Shown here in pieces: positions 46,676-56,301 of a DNA stretch of 64,000 nt. A program made the translations under genes and the position numbers. Source of the DNA: Candidatus Rhodoblastus alkanivorans (lineage in GTDB: Bacteria; Pseudomonadota; Alphaproteobacteria; Rhizobiales; Beijerinckiaceae). The stretch lies in NCBI RefSeq assembly GCF_022760755.1, contig NZ_JAIVFP010000001.1:885501-949500 (forward strand). The letters are read 5' to 3'. How positions within the stretch are numbered: the first letter of the stretch is position 1; every line of letters starts with the position of its first letter. The notes beneath the pieces were generated by a model. The model did no database searches. It was not told the DNA's origin and saw only the letters and a program-made list of their open reading frames with translations.

Positions 46676-47689
46676 TTGGGTCTGGTCATACCTTTCGACG
46701 AAAAATCCAGCGAATCCGGTCTGGAGCGGCTCGCCGCCCTCGTCGCGCAGGATATGAACCGGGTCAACCAGACCATTCTCGCGCGCACCGGCTCCGACGT
46801 CGCGATGATCCCGGAAGTGGCCAAACATCTGATTTCCTCGGGCGGCAAGCGCCTGCGGCCGATGCTCACGCTCGCCGCGGCGGGTCTTTCCGGCTATCGA
46901 GGCGAAGGCCACGTCAAACTCGCGGCGGCGGTCGAATTCATGCATACCGCGACCCTGCTCCATGACGATGTCGTGGACCAGAGCGACATGCGCCGGGGAA
47001 AACTCGCGGCGCGCATGCTGTGGGGCAACGAGGCGAGCGTGCTCGTCGGCGATTTCCTCCTCGGCCAGGCTTTCCGCATGATGGTCGAGGTCGGCTCGCT
47101 CGCCTGTCTCGACGTGCTCTCGGTCGCCGCAACCGTCATCGCGGAAGGCGAGGTGATGCAGCTTTCCGCCGCCAAGGACACCCAGACCACCGAGGACGCC
47201 TATCTCGCGGTGATCCGCGCCAAAACCGCGGAGCTGTTCGCCGCGGCCTGCGAGGTGGGCCCGACCGTCGCAACCAGGCCCAAGGCCGAGATCGAGGCCT
47301 GCCGCGCCTATGGCATGAATCTCGGCATCGCCTTCCAGCTCATCGACGACGCGCTCGATTACGGCGGCCAGTCGGCCAAGCTCGGCAAGAATGTCGGCGA
47401 CGATTTCCGCGAGGGCAAGATCACTCTGCCGGTGGTCCTCTCCTTCCGGCGCGGCTCGGAATCCGAGCGCGCCTTCTGGAAGCGGGCGCTGGAAGAGGGC
47501 CAGAGCGCCGAAGGCGATCTCGAAAATGCGCTGGCGCTGATGAAGAAGCATCGCGCGCTCGAGGATACAGTCGAGCGCGCCCGTCATTACGGCGCCATGG
47601 CCCGCGACGCCCTCGGGATATTCAATGATTCTCCCTGGAAGAAGGCGCTGCTCGACGCGGTCGATTTCTGTATCGGCCGGGCGCACTGA
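46676..47689 (+). CDS. ispB: Long-chain polyprenyl diphosphate synthase (IspB type)
   Basis: A 337-residue trans-prenyltransferase that builds the isoprenoid side chain of ubiquinone. The first Asp-rich motif is LLHDDVVDQSDMRRG near residue 98 and the second is QLIDDALDYGG near 225. SSGGKRLRPML lies before them. Small residues before the first Asp motif fit a long-chain product, but the exact length cannot be read. It starts with TTG at 46676, preceded by GAGTGAGGA at suitable distance. It is divergent from DUF2007-trmN6 and convergent with glnK. Confidence 0.92.
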   Translation: MGLVIPFDEKSSESGLERLAALVAQDMNRVNQTILARTGSDVAMIPEVAKHLISSGGKRLRPMLTLAAAGLSGYRGEGHVKLAAAVEFMHTATLLHDDVVDQSDMRRGKLAARMLWGNEASVLVGDFLLGQAFRMMVEVGSLACLDVLSVAATVIAEGEVMQLSAAKDTQTTEDAYLAVIRAKTAELFAAACEVGPTVATRPKAEIEACRAYGMNLGIAFQLIDDALDYGGQSAKLGKNVGDDFREGKITLPVVLSFRRGSESERAFWKRALEEGQSAEGDLENALALMKKHRALEDTVERARHYGAMARDALGIFNDSPWKKALLDAVDFCIGRAH

Positions 47690-47690
47690 C

Positions 47691-47778
47691 GCCGGTTTCG
47701 TTTGTTGCGCCGCTTCGCGGCGAAGGACGTTCCAAACACGAAATCGGCTGGTTTCGGGACAGTCGGCGAAATGCCGAC
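47691..47778. terminator. Structured convergent junction between ispB and glnK
   Basis: GCCGGTTTCGT (47691-47701) pairs with ACGAAATCGGC (47738-47748) with one G-T pair. A smaller hairpin nests inside (CGCCGC-TTC-GCGGCG, 47708-47722), and a third follows (GTCGGC-GAAAT-GCCGAC, 47762-47778). No T-tract is seen. It fills the gap between two convergent genes. Confidence 0.45.
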
Positions 47779-47789
47779 GACCGCCGCCC

Positions 47790-48128
47790 TCACAGCGCCG
47801 CCTGATCCGTTTCGCCGGTGCGGATGCGATAGGCTCGCTGGACGTCGACGACAAAGATCTTGCCGTCGCCGATCTGGCCGGTGCGCGTGGTTCGCATGAT
47901 GGTTTCGACGATGGCGTCGGCCTGCTCGGCCGCAACCGCTATCTCCACTTTGAGCTTGGGGATTGTCTCGACGTAATATTCCGCGCCGCGATAAATTTCC
48001 TTGTGCCCCTTTTGCCGTCCGTAGCCCTTCACCTCGCTGACCGTCATTCCCGTGACCTGGTGCGCGGTCAGGGCCGCATGCAGCTCTTCCAGCTTGAAGG
48101 GTTTGATGATGGCAATGATCAGTTTCAT
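47790..48128 (-). CDS. glnK: PII nitrogen regulatory protein (GlnK-like)
   Basis: A 112-residue PII trimer subunit. The T-loop carries GYGRQKGHKEIYRGAEYYV with the uridylylation site Tyr51. The start MKLIIAIIKPFKLEELH and VEIAVAAEQADAIVETIM are closer to GlnK than to GlnB. PII proteins read 2-oxoglutarate and glutamine levels and control glutamine synthetase adenylylation, AmtB and NtrB. No amtB or glnA is adjacent, so the GlnK label is tentative. No convincing sigma-54 promoter was found in the 168 bases upstream. Confidence 0.9.
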   Translation of the reverse strand: MKLIIAIIKPFKLEELHAALTAHQVTGMTVSEVKGYGRQKGHKEIYRGAEYYVETIPKLKVEIAVAAEQADAIVETIMRTTRTGQIGDGKIFVVDVQRAYRIRTGETDQAAL

Positions 48129-48296
48129 GGCGCCGCTCCTAACGTAACGCCAAGGTTATGCCTGCATTCTCGCCGCCGGATATTTGTTGATCCTGCTCTC
48201 AAATATATGAAAACGCAATTTTTTTGGCATAAGATTCAAATAAGCACGGATTTGTGCGGCAATGAATTCCTCGGCGCCGGGATAGGCCGGCAAATC

Positions 48297-50219
48297 CTAT
48301 ATTTCGGAGGCCCTGAGCAGCGCCTCGTCGCGGTCGTGGCGGATGTCTTCCGCCTCAGGCGCGGTCACCGCCGGCGCCGCCTCCTCCGGCGAAGCCTCGG
48401 CTTCGTCCCGTTCGCGCAACTGGCGGCGCCACAGCGCGGCATAGGCGCCGTCGAGGGCGAGGAGGCTTTCGTGGCTGCCGCGCTCTACGATCTTGCCCTT
48501 GTCGAGCACCAGGATTTCGTCGGCATGGACGATGGTCGACAGGCGATGGGCGATGACGATCGTGGTCCGCCCGCGCGCGGCTTCGTCGAGCGCGCCCTGG
48601 ATGTCCCGCTCGGTCACGGTGTCGAGGGCGCTCGTCGCTTCGTCGAGCACGAGGATCGGCGGCGCCTTGAGCAAAGTGCGGGCGATGGCCACGCGCTGCT
48701 TTTCGCCGCCGGAAAGTTTCAGGCCGCGCTCGCCGACCTGGGCCTCATAGCCGCCCGGCGCGCTTTCGATGAATTTGTCGATCTGGGCGAGGCGGGCGGC
48801 CTCGCGCATCTCCTCTTCGGTCGCGTCGGGACGGCCATAGAGGAGATTGTAGCGGACGGTGTCGTTGAACAGCACATTGTCCTGCGGCACCATGCCGAGC
48901 GCGCCGCGCAGCGAGGCGAGCGAGACTTTGGCTATGTCCTGGCCGTCGATCAGGATGCGGCCGTGCTGGGGGTCGAAGAAGCGGAAGATCAGCCGTGAAA
49001 TCGTCGATTTCCCGGCGCCCGAGGCGCCGACGAGGGCAAGGGTGCGGCCGGCGGGAACCTCGAAACTGACGCCGCGCAGGATGGCCCGCGCCGGATCATA
49101 GGCGAAATGGACGTTCTCGAAACGCAGGACGCCTGAAGTCACCCGCAGCGGCGGCGCGTGGGGCGCCTCGGCGATTTCGTTGGGCTGTTTCAGGATTTCG
49201 AACATCATGTCGATGTCCACGATCGCCTGTTTTACCTCGCGATAGAGCAGGCCCATATAATTGAGCGGCTGGTAGAGCTGGATCAGCATGGCGTTGAGCA
49301 TGACGAAATCGCCGACGCTGTATCGCCCCGCGCGGATGCCCGTCACGCTCAGCGCCATCAGCGAAACCATGCCGAGGGTGAAGATGAAGGCCTGGCCGAA
49401 ATTGAGCACGGCGAGCGAGACATAGCTTTTCACGCTGTTGCGCTCGTAGCGCGCCATGGAGCGGTCGTAGCGCGCGGTCTCGCGCCGTTCCGCGCCGAAA
49501 TATTTGACCGTCTCGTAATTGAGCAGCGAATCGATCGCCTTGGAATTGGCGTCGGAATCGCTTTCGTTCATCGAGCGGCGGATGCCGATGCGCCAGTTGG
49601 TGGCGAGCCGGGTGAAGCTCAGATAGGCGGCGATGGTCGCGAGCGTGATCGCCGCATAGCGCCAGTCGAAATGGAACAGCATCACCCCGAGAATGAGCGT
49701 GAATTCCAGCGCCGTCGGCAGGCCGTTGAGCGTCACCATCCGCGTGAGCGTCTCGATGGCGTTGCGGCCGCGCTCCAGCACGCGGGTCAGCGCGCCGGTC
49801 TTGCGCTCGAGATGGAAGCGCATCGACAGGGCGTGGAGGTGGACGAAGACATCCGCCGCGAGACGGCGGACGGCATTCATCGCGACATCGGCGAAAACCC
49901 CGTCGCGCGCCTGGGTCAGGCCGGCCATGACCACGCGTAGCGCGCCATAGAGGAAGGTCAGCGCGATCGGGCCGGCGAGGGTCTTGGCGGAAGCGCCGCC
50001 TTTCGTCATCGCGACCAGGGCGTCTATCGCCCATTTGAAGGCGAAAGGCGTCGCCACCGTCGCGAATTTGGCGAGAACGAGCAGGCCGAGAGCCACGAAA
50101 ATCCGGCGCCGCAGATCGGGACGCCCGCTCGGCCAGACATAGGGCCAGAGTTCGCGGAGAACCGGCGCGAGCCGGACGCTTCTGTCTGCAATCGGCGCCT
50201 GCTGGCCTTGCCTTCGCAT
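48297..50219 (-). CDS. Atm1-like ABC exporter (heavy-metal/iron-sulfur type, permease-ATPase fusion)
   Basis: A 640-residue half-transporter with six N-terminal helices (about 30-330) and a C-terminal ATPase. The ATPase has Walker A VGASGAGKST, signature LSGGEKQRVAIART, Walker B ILVLDEATSALD and H-loop VIAHRLSTI. The NDTVRYNLLYGRPDA and GERGLKLSGGEKQR segments match the Atm1/ABCB7 group, which exports glutathione-linked sulfur or metals. The ATG at 50219 was preferred over 50324. It is upstream of glnK on the same strand, 168 bases away. Confidence 0.9.
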   Translation of the reverse strand: MRRQGQQAPIADRSVRLAPVLRELWPYVWPSGRPDLRRRIFVALGLLVLAKFATVATPFAFKWAIDALVAMTKGGASAKTLAGPIALTFLYGALRVVMAGLTQARDGVFADVAMNAVRRLAADVFVHLHALSMRFHLERKTGALTRVLERGRNAIETLTRMVTLNGLPTALEFTLILGVMLFHFDWRYAAITLATIAAYLSFTRLATNWRIGIRRSMNESDSDANSKAIDSLLNYETVKYFGAERRETARYDRSMARYERNSVKSYVSLAVLNFGQAFIFTLGMVSLMALSVTGIRAGRYSVGDFVMLNAMLIQLYQPLNYMGLLYREVKQAIVDIDMMFEILKQPNEIAEAPHAPPLRVTSGVLRFENVHFAYDPARAILRGVSFEVPAGRTLALVGASGAGKSTISRLIFRFFDPQHGRILIDGQDIAKVSLASLRGALGMVPQDNVLFNDTVRYNLLYGRPDATEEEMREAARLAQIDKFIESAPGGYEAQVGERGLKLSGGEKQRVAIARTLLKAPPILVLDEATSALDTVTERDIQGALDEAARGRTTIVIAHRLSTIVHADEILVLDKGKIVERGSHESLLALDGAYAALWRRQLRERDEAEASPEEAAPAVTAPEAEDIRHDRDEALLRASEI

Positions 50220-50292
50220 TCCCGCCTTCTGGTTGGAGGAGATCGTTGTGCTCCGCCATATAAGACCAGTTTGGCGCGGCGCCAAAGTCGGC

Positions 50293-51408
50293 TTACGCCG
50301 TGCTGCGGGCGCGCCAACCGGCAAAGCCGCCGCGGAGCCGTTCGAAAAGCCGCTCGGTCGCCTCGGCCGGAACGGCTTTCCAGTTCAGGGCGCGCCTTTC
50401 AACCAGATGCCACGACAGAACCGCGCAGGTCAGCGCGAGGGCCGAGGCATAGAGATTGAGTTGCATCGCGGTGACGCCCGGAATGGCGGCGACGAGGCTC
50501 TGCTGGATCGGAAAGGCGTATATGTAGAGGCCATAGGAATAATCGCCGAGGCGGTTATAGGCGCGGATCGGGCCGCCGAACAGATAAGCGAAATGGAGCG
50601 TGAGCGGGCCGAGCGCCGCCAGATAGACGAGGAAAAAGGCGCCGCTGTTCAAGGCGGCGACGCCGAGCGCGGCGAGGATGAGGCCGAACCGGAAATAGGA
50701 CAGCTTGATCCGGGCGCGCCACATCTGCAGGGCGGCGCCATAAAAGAACATCGCTTGCGGGACCAGCGCGCCCGCCCGCGCGCCATTGTGGAAAAAGGCG
50801 CGCGTGACGACAAAAGCCAAAGCCAGGGCGACGGCGGGCGTCGCATAGCGGAAGAAGGGAATCCGCCATGCGGGCTTCAGCGCCAGCACGACCCATCCGG
50901 CGGCCAGATATTCGTAAAGCCGCCATTCGACCGGCAGGGTCCAAAGCGATCCATTGACCACGCCGGGATAGGGATTGGTCAGGAACAGGCCGGGAAGATA
51001 GAATTTGACGCCATTAATCAGGGTCGCGCCGTGCCGGAGATAGTCGCGGGTGATTGGCGACGAGAAAAATTCCGTCGCCGGCAAGGGCCCGACGAACAGG
51101 CCGAGAACGGTCACGGTGACGATCATCATCAGCCACAGGCCGGGAAACACGCGTAAGGCGCGCGCCCAGGCGAATTCGAAAATATTGGCGCGGGAAATCA
51201 GGCTGCCGGCGACCAGAAAGCCGCTGGTGAAGAAAAAGACGTCGACGGCGACGGCGCCAATGGTGAAATCGCGGACGCCCGCCAGATTCGCGAATCCGCC
51301 GCCGCCGGAAAGAGCCTGGCTGTGGACGAAAAGAACGACGAAGGCCGCGGCGATGCGGATCAGGTCGAAATTATTGTCCCGTCCACGCGCTTGCCCCAAA
51401 AGAATCAT
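50293..51408 (-). CDS. Acyltransferase 3 family membrane protein
   Basis: A 371-residue polytopic protein (about ten helices) of the OafA/NodX acyltransferase 3 family. The N-terminal active-site region NNFDLIRIAAAFVVLFVHSQ carries the conserved His; PVEWRLYEYL and a C-terminal YSYGLYIYAFPIQQ are also typical. Such enzymes put acetyl or other acyl groups on surface polysaccharides or small molecules. There is no SGNH domain. The substrate is unknown. The ATG at 51408 was chosen because family similarity begins just after it. Confidence 0.88.
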   Translation of the reverse strand: MILLGQARGRDNNFDLIRIAAAFVVLFVHSQALSGGGGFANLAGVRDFTIGAVAVDVFFFTSGFLVAGSLISRANIFEFAWARALRVFPGLWLMMIVTVTVLGLFVGPLPATEFFSSPITRDYLRHGATLINGVKFYLPGLFLTNPYPGVVNGSLWTLPVEWRLYEYLAAGWVVLALKPAWRIPFFRYATPAVALALAFVVTRAFFHNGARAGALVPQAMFFYGAALQMWRARIKLSYFRFGLILAALGVAALNSGAFFLVYLAALGPLTLHFAYLFGGPIRAYNRLGDYSYGLYIYAFPIQQSLVAAIPGVTAMQLNLYASALALTCAVLSWHLVERRALNWKAVPAEATERLFERLRGGFAGWRARSTA

Positions 51409-51493
51409 ATTCTGGCGGCTCCCTTCGGCTCCATCGCCAAGGTCATAAAAATTCTTGTTCGCATCGGCAAGCTTGGCTGGCTGGCGGGCCGGT

Positions 51494-51949
51494 TCAATCG
51501 TGCAGGCCGGGCGCGGCGGCCAGCGCCGGCGCCGGCCGGGCCTGCGGACGTTTGCGGCCGAATTCGCCCTTGAAGGCCTCGCGCCAGATCGCGATCGCCT
51601 CCGCTTCGCTCGCCGCGGTGACGAAGCGGGGCTCCGTGGTGGGCAGGCCATCACGGTCGAAGCAGGCCACCAGGAACAATTGGAGATGGCGGGGATTGGT
51701 CGCCCGCGCCTCGCGGAGGAAATCGGCGGCGTCGCAGATCGAGTCCTGAAGGCGGACGAGGTCGGCTTTTTTCGTTTCGGCCGCGCCGTCGATCGCCTCG
51801 GCCCAAAGCGCGAGGCTCGCCGCCTCGTAGAGGTCGCCCGCGAGCTTGCGCGCCCGCGAGAGCGGCATGGTGAGGCTCAGGCTGCTGGCCCAACGTTGCT
51901 TGGGCCGTGCGGGCGCCGCGTTTTTGGGGGTCTTGGTCTTCTTGGCCAT
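51494..51949 (-). CDS. Conserved-looking hypothetical protein
   Basis: A 151-residue soluble protein with a Lys/Pro-rich start (MAKKTKTPKNAAPARPKQR), a helical centre (RARKLAGDLYEAASLALWAEA, then LQDSICDAADFLREA) and a Pro/Ala-rich tail. No catalytic motif, signal peptide or family is recognised. It lies between the acyltransferase and the MetX-like gene on the same strand. Codon pattern and GC look like its neighbours. Confidence 0.6.
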   Translation of the reverse strand: MAKKTKTPKNAAPARPKQRWASSLSLTMPLSRARKLAGDLYEAASLALWAEAIDGAAETKKADLVRLQDSICDAADFLREARATNPRHLQLFLVACFDRDGLPTTEPRFVTAASEAEAIAIWREAFKGEFGRKRPQARPAPALAAAPGLHD

Positions 51950-52012
51950 GGTGAAACTGGTCTGCTCGAACCTTCGCCTCGGGCCCGTCCCGGTCCGGCC
52001 GCGGACTATGCC

Positions 52013-53146
52013 CTAAATCGGGCGCGCGAGGAAATCGGCGATCCGGTCGGCGGCCTGGGCGATCTGCATGACGCCGTTGTAATGGCCGTATGGGCCGGAA
52101 AGCTTAGCGGTTTCGACCGCCACGCCCTGGCTGCGCAAGGCCGCTTCCGTCGTCTCGACCCATTCGGGGAGGAAAACCAGATCGTCGGGCGCGTGGATCA
52201 GCAGGGTCGGCGCCTTGATTCGCGCCACCCCCTCGGCGACGCTTCGCGCGCCGGCCCCAGCGCCGGGAATAAAGGTCTGGTTGGCGCGCGCGAGATAAAG
52301 CATGTGATTGGCGTCGCCGAACGGCGATCGCGCCCGGACGGCCTCTTCGAGGGTCTTCTCGATGGCGAAGGGCAGGGCGGCGATGTCGGCGGAATTGGCG
52401 CCCGCCGCCAATGCGCGGCCGCCTGCGCCGTCGGCCCAGGCGCTTTGCAGGGCGTGCAGGGTCATCGCCCGCATCGCGGCCTCAAGCCCCGCGCTCGGCG
52501 GCGCGCCGTCGTAAAAGGCGCCGCCGCGCCAGTTCGGGTCGAGCCGGATCGGCTGGGTCCAGATCGACAGCCAGGCCGTAAGCCAGCCGGTGAAATGGGG
52601 CGTCGAAATCGCCGGGATGATGCGCTCGACGGCTTCGGGATAGGAGGCTGCCCATTCGAAAGTCTGAAGCCCGCCCATCGACGGGCCCATCACCGCGCGC
52701 AGCCGCGTGACGCCAAGCGATTCGACCAGCGCCTTTTGCGCGCGGACGAAATCGGCGATGGCGACCGCCGGGAAGCTCAGGCCATAGGGTTTTCCGGTCG
52801 CCGGATCGCGGCTGGCCGGTCCGGTGGAAATGACATCCGGGTCGTTGGCGTTGAGATTGACCAGCGTGTCCGAGGAAATGACGAAATAACGATTGGTGTC
52901 CACCGCCTTGCCCGGCCCGATGATCGCGTCCCAATAGCCGGGCAGGGGGTCTTCCGGCCGATAGCGGCCGGCGGCATGGCTTGTGCCGGAAAAATAATGC
53001 GCGACCAGAATGGCGTTGTCGCGCGCCGCGTTCAGGGCGCCGTAAGTCTCGTAGCCGATGGCGACATTGCGGATGGTCGCGCCGCCGACGGTGCGCAATT
53101 CGGACAGTTCGAAGCGTTGCTTGGTAGTAAAAAGCTGTTCCGCCAT
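52013..53146 (-). CDS. MetX-like alpha/beta hydrolase (homoserine O-acetyltransferase family)
   Basis: A 377-residue alpha/beta hydrolase of the homoserine acetyltransferase group. The nucleophile Ser156 sits in MGPSMGGLQTFEWA. The acid is in IHAPDDLVFLPEW, and the catalytic His is in SGPYGHYNGV. True MetX has a GHDAFL-type motif at the last position and two extra substrate loops, so this may be a paralogue acting on another substrate. The oxyanion region SGTSHAAGRY fits the family. It is divergent from the phasin-like/LuxR gene. Confidence 0.78.
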   Translation of the reverse strand: MAEQLFTTKQRFELSELRTVGGATIRNVAIGYETYGALNAARDNAILVAHYFSGTSHAAGRYRPEDPLPGYWDAIIGPGKAVDTNRYFVISSDTLVNLNANDPDVISTGPASRDPATGKPYGLSFPAVAIADFVRAQKALVESLGVTRLRAVMGPSMGGLQTFEWAASYPEAVERIIPAISTPHFTGWLTAWLSIWTQPIRLDPNWRGGAFYDGAPPSAGLEAAMRAMTLHALQSAWADGAGGRALAAGANSADIAALPFAIEKTLEEAVRARSPFGDANHMLYLARANQTFIPGAGAGARSVAEGVARIKAPTLLIHAPDDLVFLPEWVETTEAALRSQGVAVETAKLSGPYGHYNGVMQIAQAADRIADFLARPI

Positions 53147-53280
53147 GATTTTCTCCGATCCTCCTTCGTTTCGGCGCAGGCCGCACTATATCTTTTTCAG
53201 GCGCGCGGAAAGCCAGTCTCGCAATTTTCGAAGACGGCTTTTTGAGAGGGTCGAAAGTACAATGGCCCCGCGAGAAGATT

Positions 53281-53295
53281 TGCTGCATTGCAACA
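53281..53295. promoter_or_regulatory. PhaR-like operator, copy 1
   Basis: TGCTGC-ATT-GCAACA at 53281-53295, an imperfect inverted repeat (one mismatch between arms). It matches the CTGC-N3-GCA type reported for the polyhydroxyalkanoate regulator PhaR. It lies 81 bases before the phasin-like/LuxR start. Confidence 0.55.
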
Positions 53296-53311
53296 TAGAA
53301 ATGTGGAAGCG

Positions 53312-53326
53312 TGCTGCGGCGCAACA
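53312..53326. promoter_or_regulatory. PhaR-like operator, copy 2
   Basis: TGCTGC-GGC-GCAACA at 53312-53326 has the same arms as copy 1 and a different centre. It begins 31 bases after copy 1, about three helical turns, so two repressor units could bind on one face of the DNA. Confidence 0.55.
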
Positions 53327-53361
53327 AACGCCGTCCTTTCCGTTCATTGCAGGATCAATCT

Positions 53362-54093
53362 ATGGCGAGCTACAAGGAACCCCAAGGGCAGCCTGAGAGT
53401 TTCGCGCCGTGCGAAACGCCGGCGGCGGACGAGGAACGCGCCGCGGACGACCTTTCCGGGCCCTCTGCGCCGATATCCGAAACCAATGGCGTGGACAGCC
53501 TGTTCGCGCGCCAGACGCGCATGGTCTTCGACCTGTTGCAGACAGCCGTCGAAGAGGCGGCGGAGACGGCGGAAAGCCGGAATGTGAAGGTCGCGGCGGA
53601 ACTCCACGATCTCCAGTTGCGGGCGTTGCGCTCGCTGCACGAAAGCGCCCTCGCGACGGTCGAATTGTTCGAGGCGCTGAGCGCGGCGCAGACGCCCGGC
53701 GAGTTGGCGAGGCGCCAGATCGCTCTGGCGCGCCGCCAGGGCGAGTCGGTGAGCGAACGGCTCCAGGAATTCTTCCTCTCGGCGCGCAAGATCGCCACCG
53801 CGATGACGGCGCCGCCCACGCCGGCAGATCGCGGGCCGGCGGAAAAGGACGACAATCTGTTCACGCGCCTCGACCGGCTGACCGCGCGGCAGAAAGGCGT
53901 GCTGGAGTTGCTGGCGCAAGGCCTGCCGAACAAGGTGATCGCGCATCGGCTCGGCATCAGCGAGACAACCGTCAAGGCCCATGTCGGCGAGATTTTGCGC
54001 AAGCTGAAGGTCTATAATCGCGCCCGGGCGATCGCGATGCTCGCCCAGATCGACGCGACGCGGATCGGCGCCGTGCCGGACGGCGAGGCTTGA
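53362..54093 (+). CDS. Phasin-like domain fused to a LuxR-type HTH regulator
   Basis: A 243-residue protein. Residues 1-45 are polar and disordered. About 47-148 form a long amphipathic helical region with the phasin pattern: SLHESALATVELFEALSAAQ, then TPGELARRQIALARRQGESV, ending in LQEFFLSARKIA. About 173-232 are a LuxR/FixJ-type HTH (LTARQKGVLELLAQGLPNKV, then HRLGISETTVKAHVGEILRK). No receiver or autoinducer domain is present. The ATG at 53362 has AGGA seven bases upstream. Two PhaR-like sites precede it. The inference is a DNA-binding regulator that can sit on polyhydroxyalkanoate granules. Confidence 0.75.
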   Translation: MASYKEPQGQPESFAPCETPAADEERAADDLSGPSAPISETNGVDSLFARQTRMVFDLLQTAVEEAAETAESRNVKVAAELHDLQLRALRSLHESALATVELFEALSAAQTPGELARRQIALARRQGESVSERLQEFFLSARKIATAMTAPPTPADRGPAEKDDNLFTRLDRLTARQKGVLELLAQGLPNKVIAHRLGISETTVKAHVGEILRKLKVYNRARAIAMLAQIDATRIGAVPDGEA

Positions 54094-54102
54094 CGCGCGC
54101 CG

Positions 54103-54468
54103 TCAGCTCTTCTCGTCGCCGAGGGCGCGCGCGGCCGTCTCGACCTGTTCGGCCGCCTCGTTGAGCGCCTCGGCGGCCCGCTCCGCCCATTCCGCCTCGC
54201 GGCGGCGCAATTCTTCGGCTTCCGCCCGCGCCCGCGCCGCCGCCTCATTCCCGGCCGCGAGCTGTTTCCGGGCGCTGACCAGTTCGTCGGCGATGGTCAG
54301 CGCGGCCATGACCGTGATGCGCTGGTCGCCGATCTCGCCGAAGGCGCCGCGCAGCTCCGCGATTTTGGCGTCCACGATCTGGGCGAGGCCTTCGATATGC
54401 GGCTCCTCGCCCTCGTCGCAATTCATGCGATAGGTCCGGCCCGCAATGGTGACGACGGCCTGGGCCAT
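54103..54468 (-). CDS. zapA: Cell division protein ZapA
   Basis: A 121-residue ZapA. The N-terminal domain VVTIAGRTYRMNCDEGEE followed by RITVMAALTIADEL is typical, and the C-terminal half (about 65-118) is a long coiled coil rich in Ala and Glu. ZapA stabilises FtsZ filaments at the division site. The ATG directly follows the stop of the upstream DUF4164 gene (TGAATG). Confidence 0.93.
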   Translation of the reverse strand: MAQAVVTIAGRTYRMNCDEGEEPHIEGLAQIVDAKIAELRGAFGEIGDQRITVMAALTIADELVSARKQLAAGNEAAARARAEAEELRRREAEWAERAAEALNEAAEQVETAARALGDEKS

Positions 54469-54945
54469 TCACGCCTCCCCGAAGGACGTGGATGAATCTG
54501 GCTCGCTCTCTCCGGCGTCCGCCGAAGGATCGCGGGATTGGTGGGAAGAATCCGCGATTATGGCGCGGACGGCCGCCGCGGCGCGCTCGATCCGTCGCGA
54601 CGCCTCGCCATTGGCGGCCTCCAGCGCCCGCGCGCGCCGGGCCGCGGCGTCGAGCTCGATCGCGAGCCGCGAACGGTCGTCCTGCAGCGCCGAATATTCC
54701 GCGAACTGATCCGCCTGTTCGCCGGCGCGCTCCGCCTGCCGGCTGATGGCGGCGTCGAGCGCGTCGAACGCCGCGCGCAGCCGCCGGCGCGCGGCGTCGT
54801 ATCGATCCTGCCCGCTTGCGCCATCGCCGCGTCCGACCGCCTGATCGGGAGCGGCGTCGGGCGGTGTCTGTTCGTTCAGCGTCGGGGACAAAGGGATGCT
54901 TTCACTCGCGCGCCAGGAGAACGGACGATCGTTACAATCTATCAT
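54469..54945 (-). CDS. DUF4164-like coiled-coil protein upstream of zapA
   Basis: A protein of up to 158 residues. The core (about 55-140) is a coiled coil of the DUF4164 type: RLRAAFDALDAAISRQAERA, then EYSALQDDRSRLAIELDAAA. The C-terminus is acidic. The start is uncertain: ATG at 54945 is used here, but similarity to the family begins later. Its stop touches the zapA start. A role with ZapA in division is suggested by this conserved pairing, not by sequence motifs. Confidence 0.75.
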   Translation of the reverse strand: MIDCNDRPFSWRASESIPLSPTLNEQTPPDAAPDQAVGRGDGASGQDRYDAARRRLRAAFDALDAAISRQAERAGEQADQFAEYSALQDDRSRLAIELDAAARRARALEAANGEASRRIERAAAAVRAIIADSSHQSRDPSADAGESEPDSSTSFGEA

Positions 54946-55284
54946 TGTCCCGCGCGCCGCCAAGACCCTGACGGCTAAGACCACAGGAAAAGAAGCGGGG
55001 CCGGGCGCCGTCCTTTCCGCGCCCGTTTCGTCCGCCTCCGCGGCAAATCGCCACATTCGGCGCGAAATCGCCAGCGCGGCGCCGCGGCGCCCGTCCGCGA
55101 AGCCTGGATGTCGCCAGGAATATAATACGAAGGTCGCAGATTCGGCTTGCGCGTAGTTGCGTTGGCGGCGGGAAACAGATTAAAGGGTCACCTACGAAAT
55201 CCGGCGACAAAAATATGCCGGAATTTGGGGGAGCGACAAAAACGCCGTCTTTTTTGGATGGAACGAACCAAGGAGCGCATCGAA
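54946..55284. other. 339-base gap between DUF4164 and gap
   Basis: This divergent region holds the promoter for gap. A perfect TATAAT lies at 55121-55126, but no good -35 is seen at 16-18 bases upstream. The part at 55040-55100 is GC-rich with short inverted repeats. I looked for a 6S RNA, which neighbours zapA in many relatives, and could not identify one. Confidence 0.45.
55121..55126 (+). promoter_or_regulatory. Possible -10 element for gap
   Basis: TATAAT, an exact consensus hexamer, 159 bases before the gap start. Without a clear -35, the call is weak. It would imply a 5' leader of about 150 bases. Confidence 0.3.
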
Positions 55285-56292
<1,008 letters not shown>

Positions 56293-56301
56293 ACGAACCC
56301 G

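Noticed and set aside
48129-48296. Sigma-54 promoter upstream of glnK
   Set aside because: No GG-N10-GC pair with good -24/-12 context was found on the minus strand; near matches have wrong spacing.
51455-53245. Plus-strand open frame of 596 codons opposite the hypothetical and MetX-like genes
   Set aside because: The minus-strand MetX-like protein has an intact catalytic triad, and the plus-strand translation shows only antisense-type composition.
54946-55284. Possible 6S RNA gene next to DUF4164-zapA
   Set aside because: 6S RNA is often found near zapA, but no long bulged hairpin with the conserved central bubble could be identified by eye. A covariance-model search would settle it.
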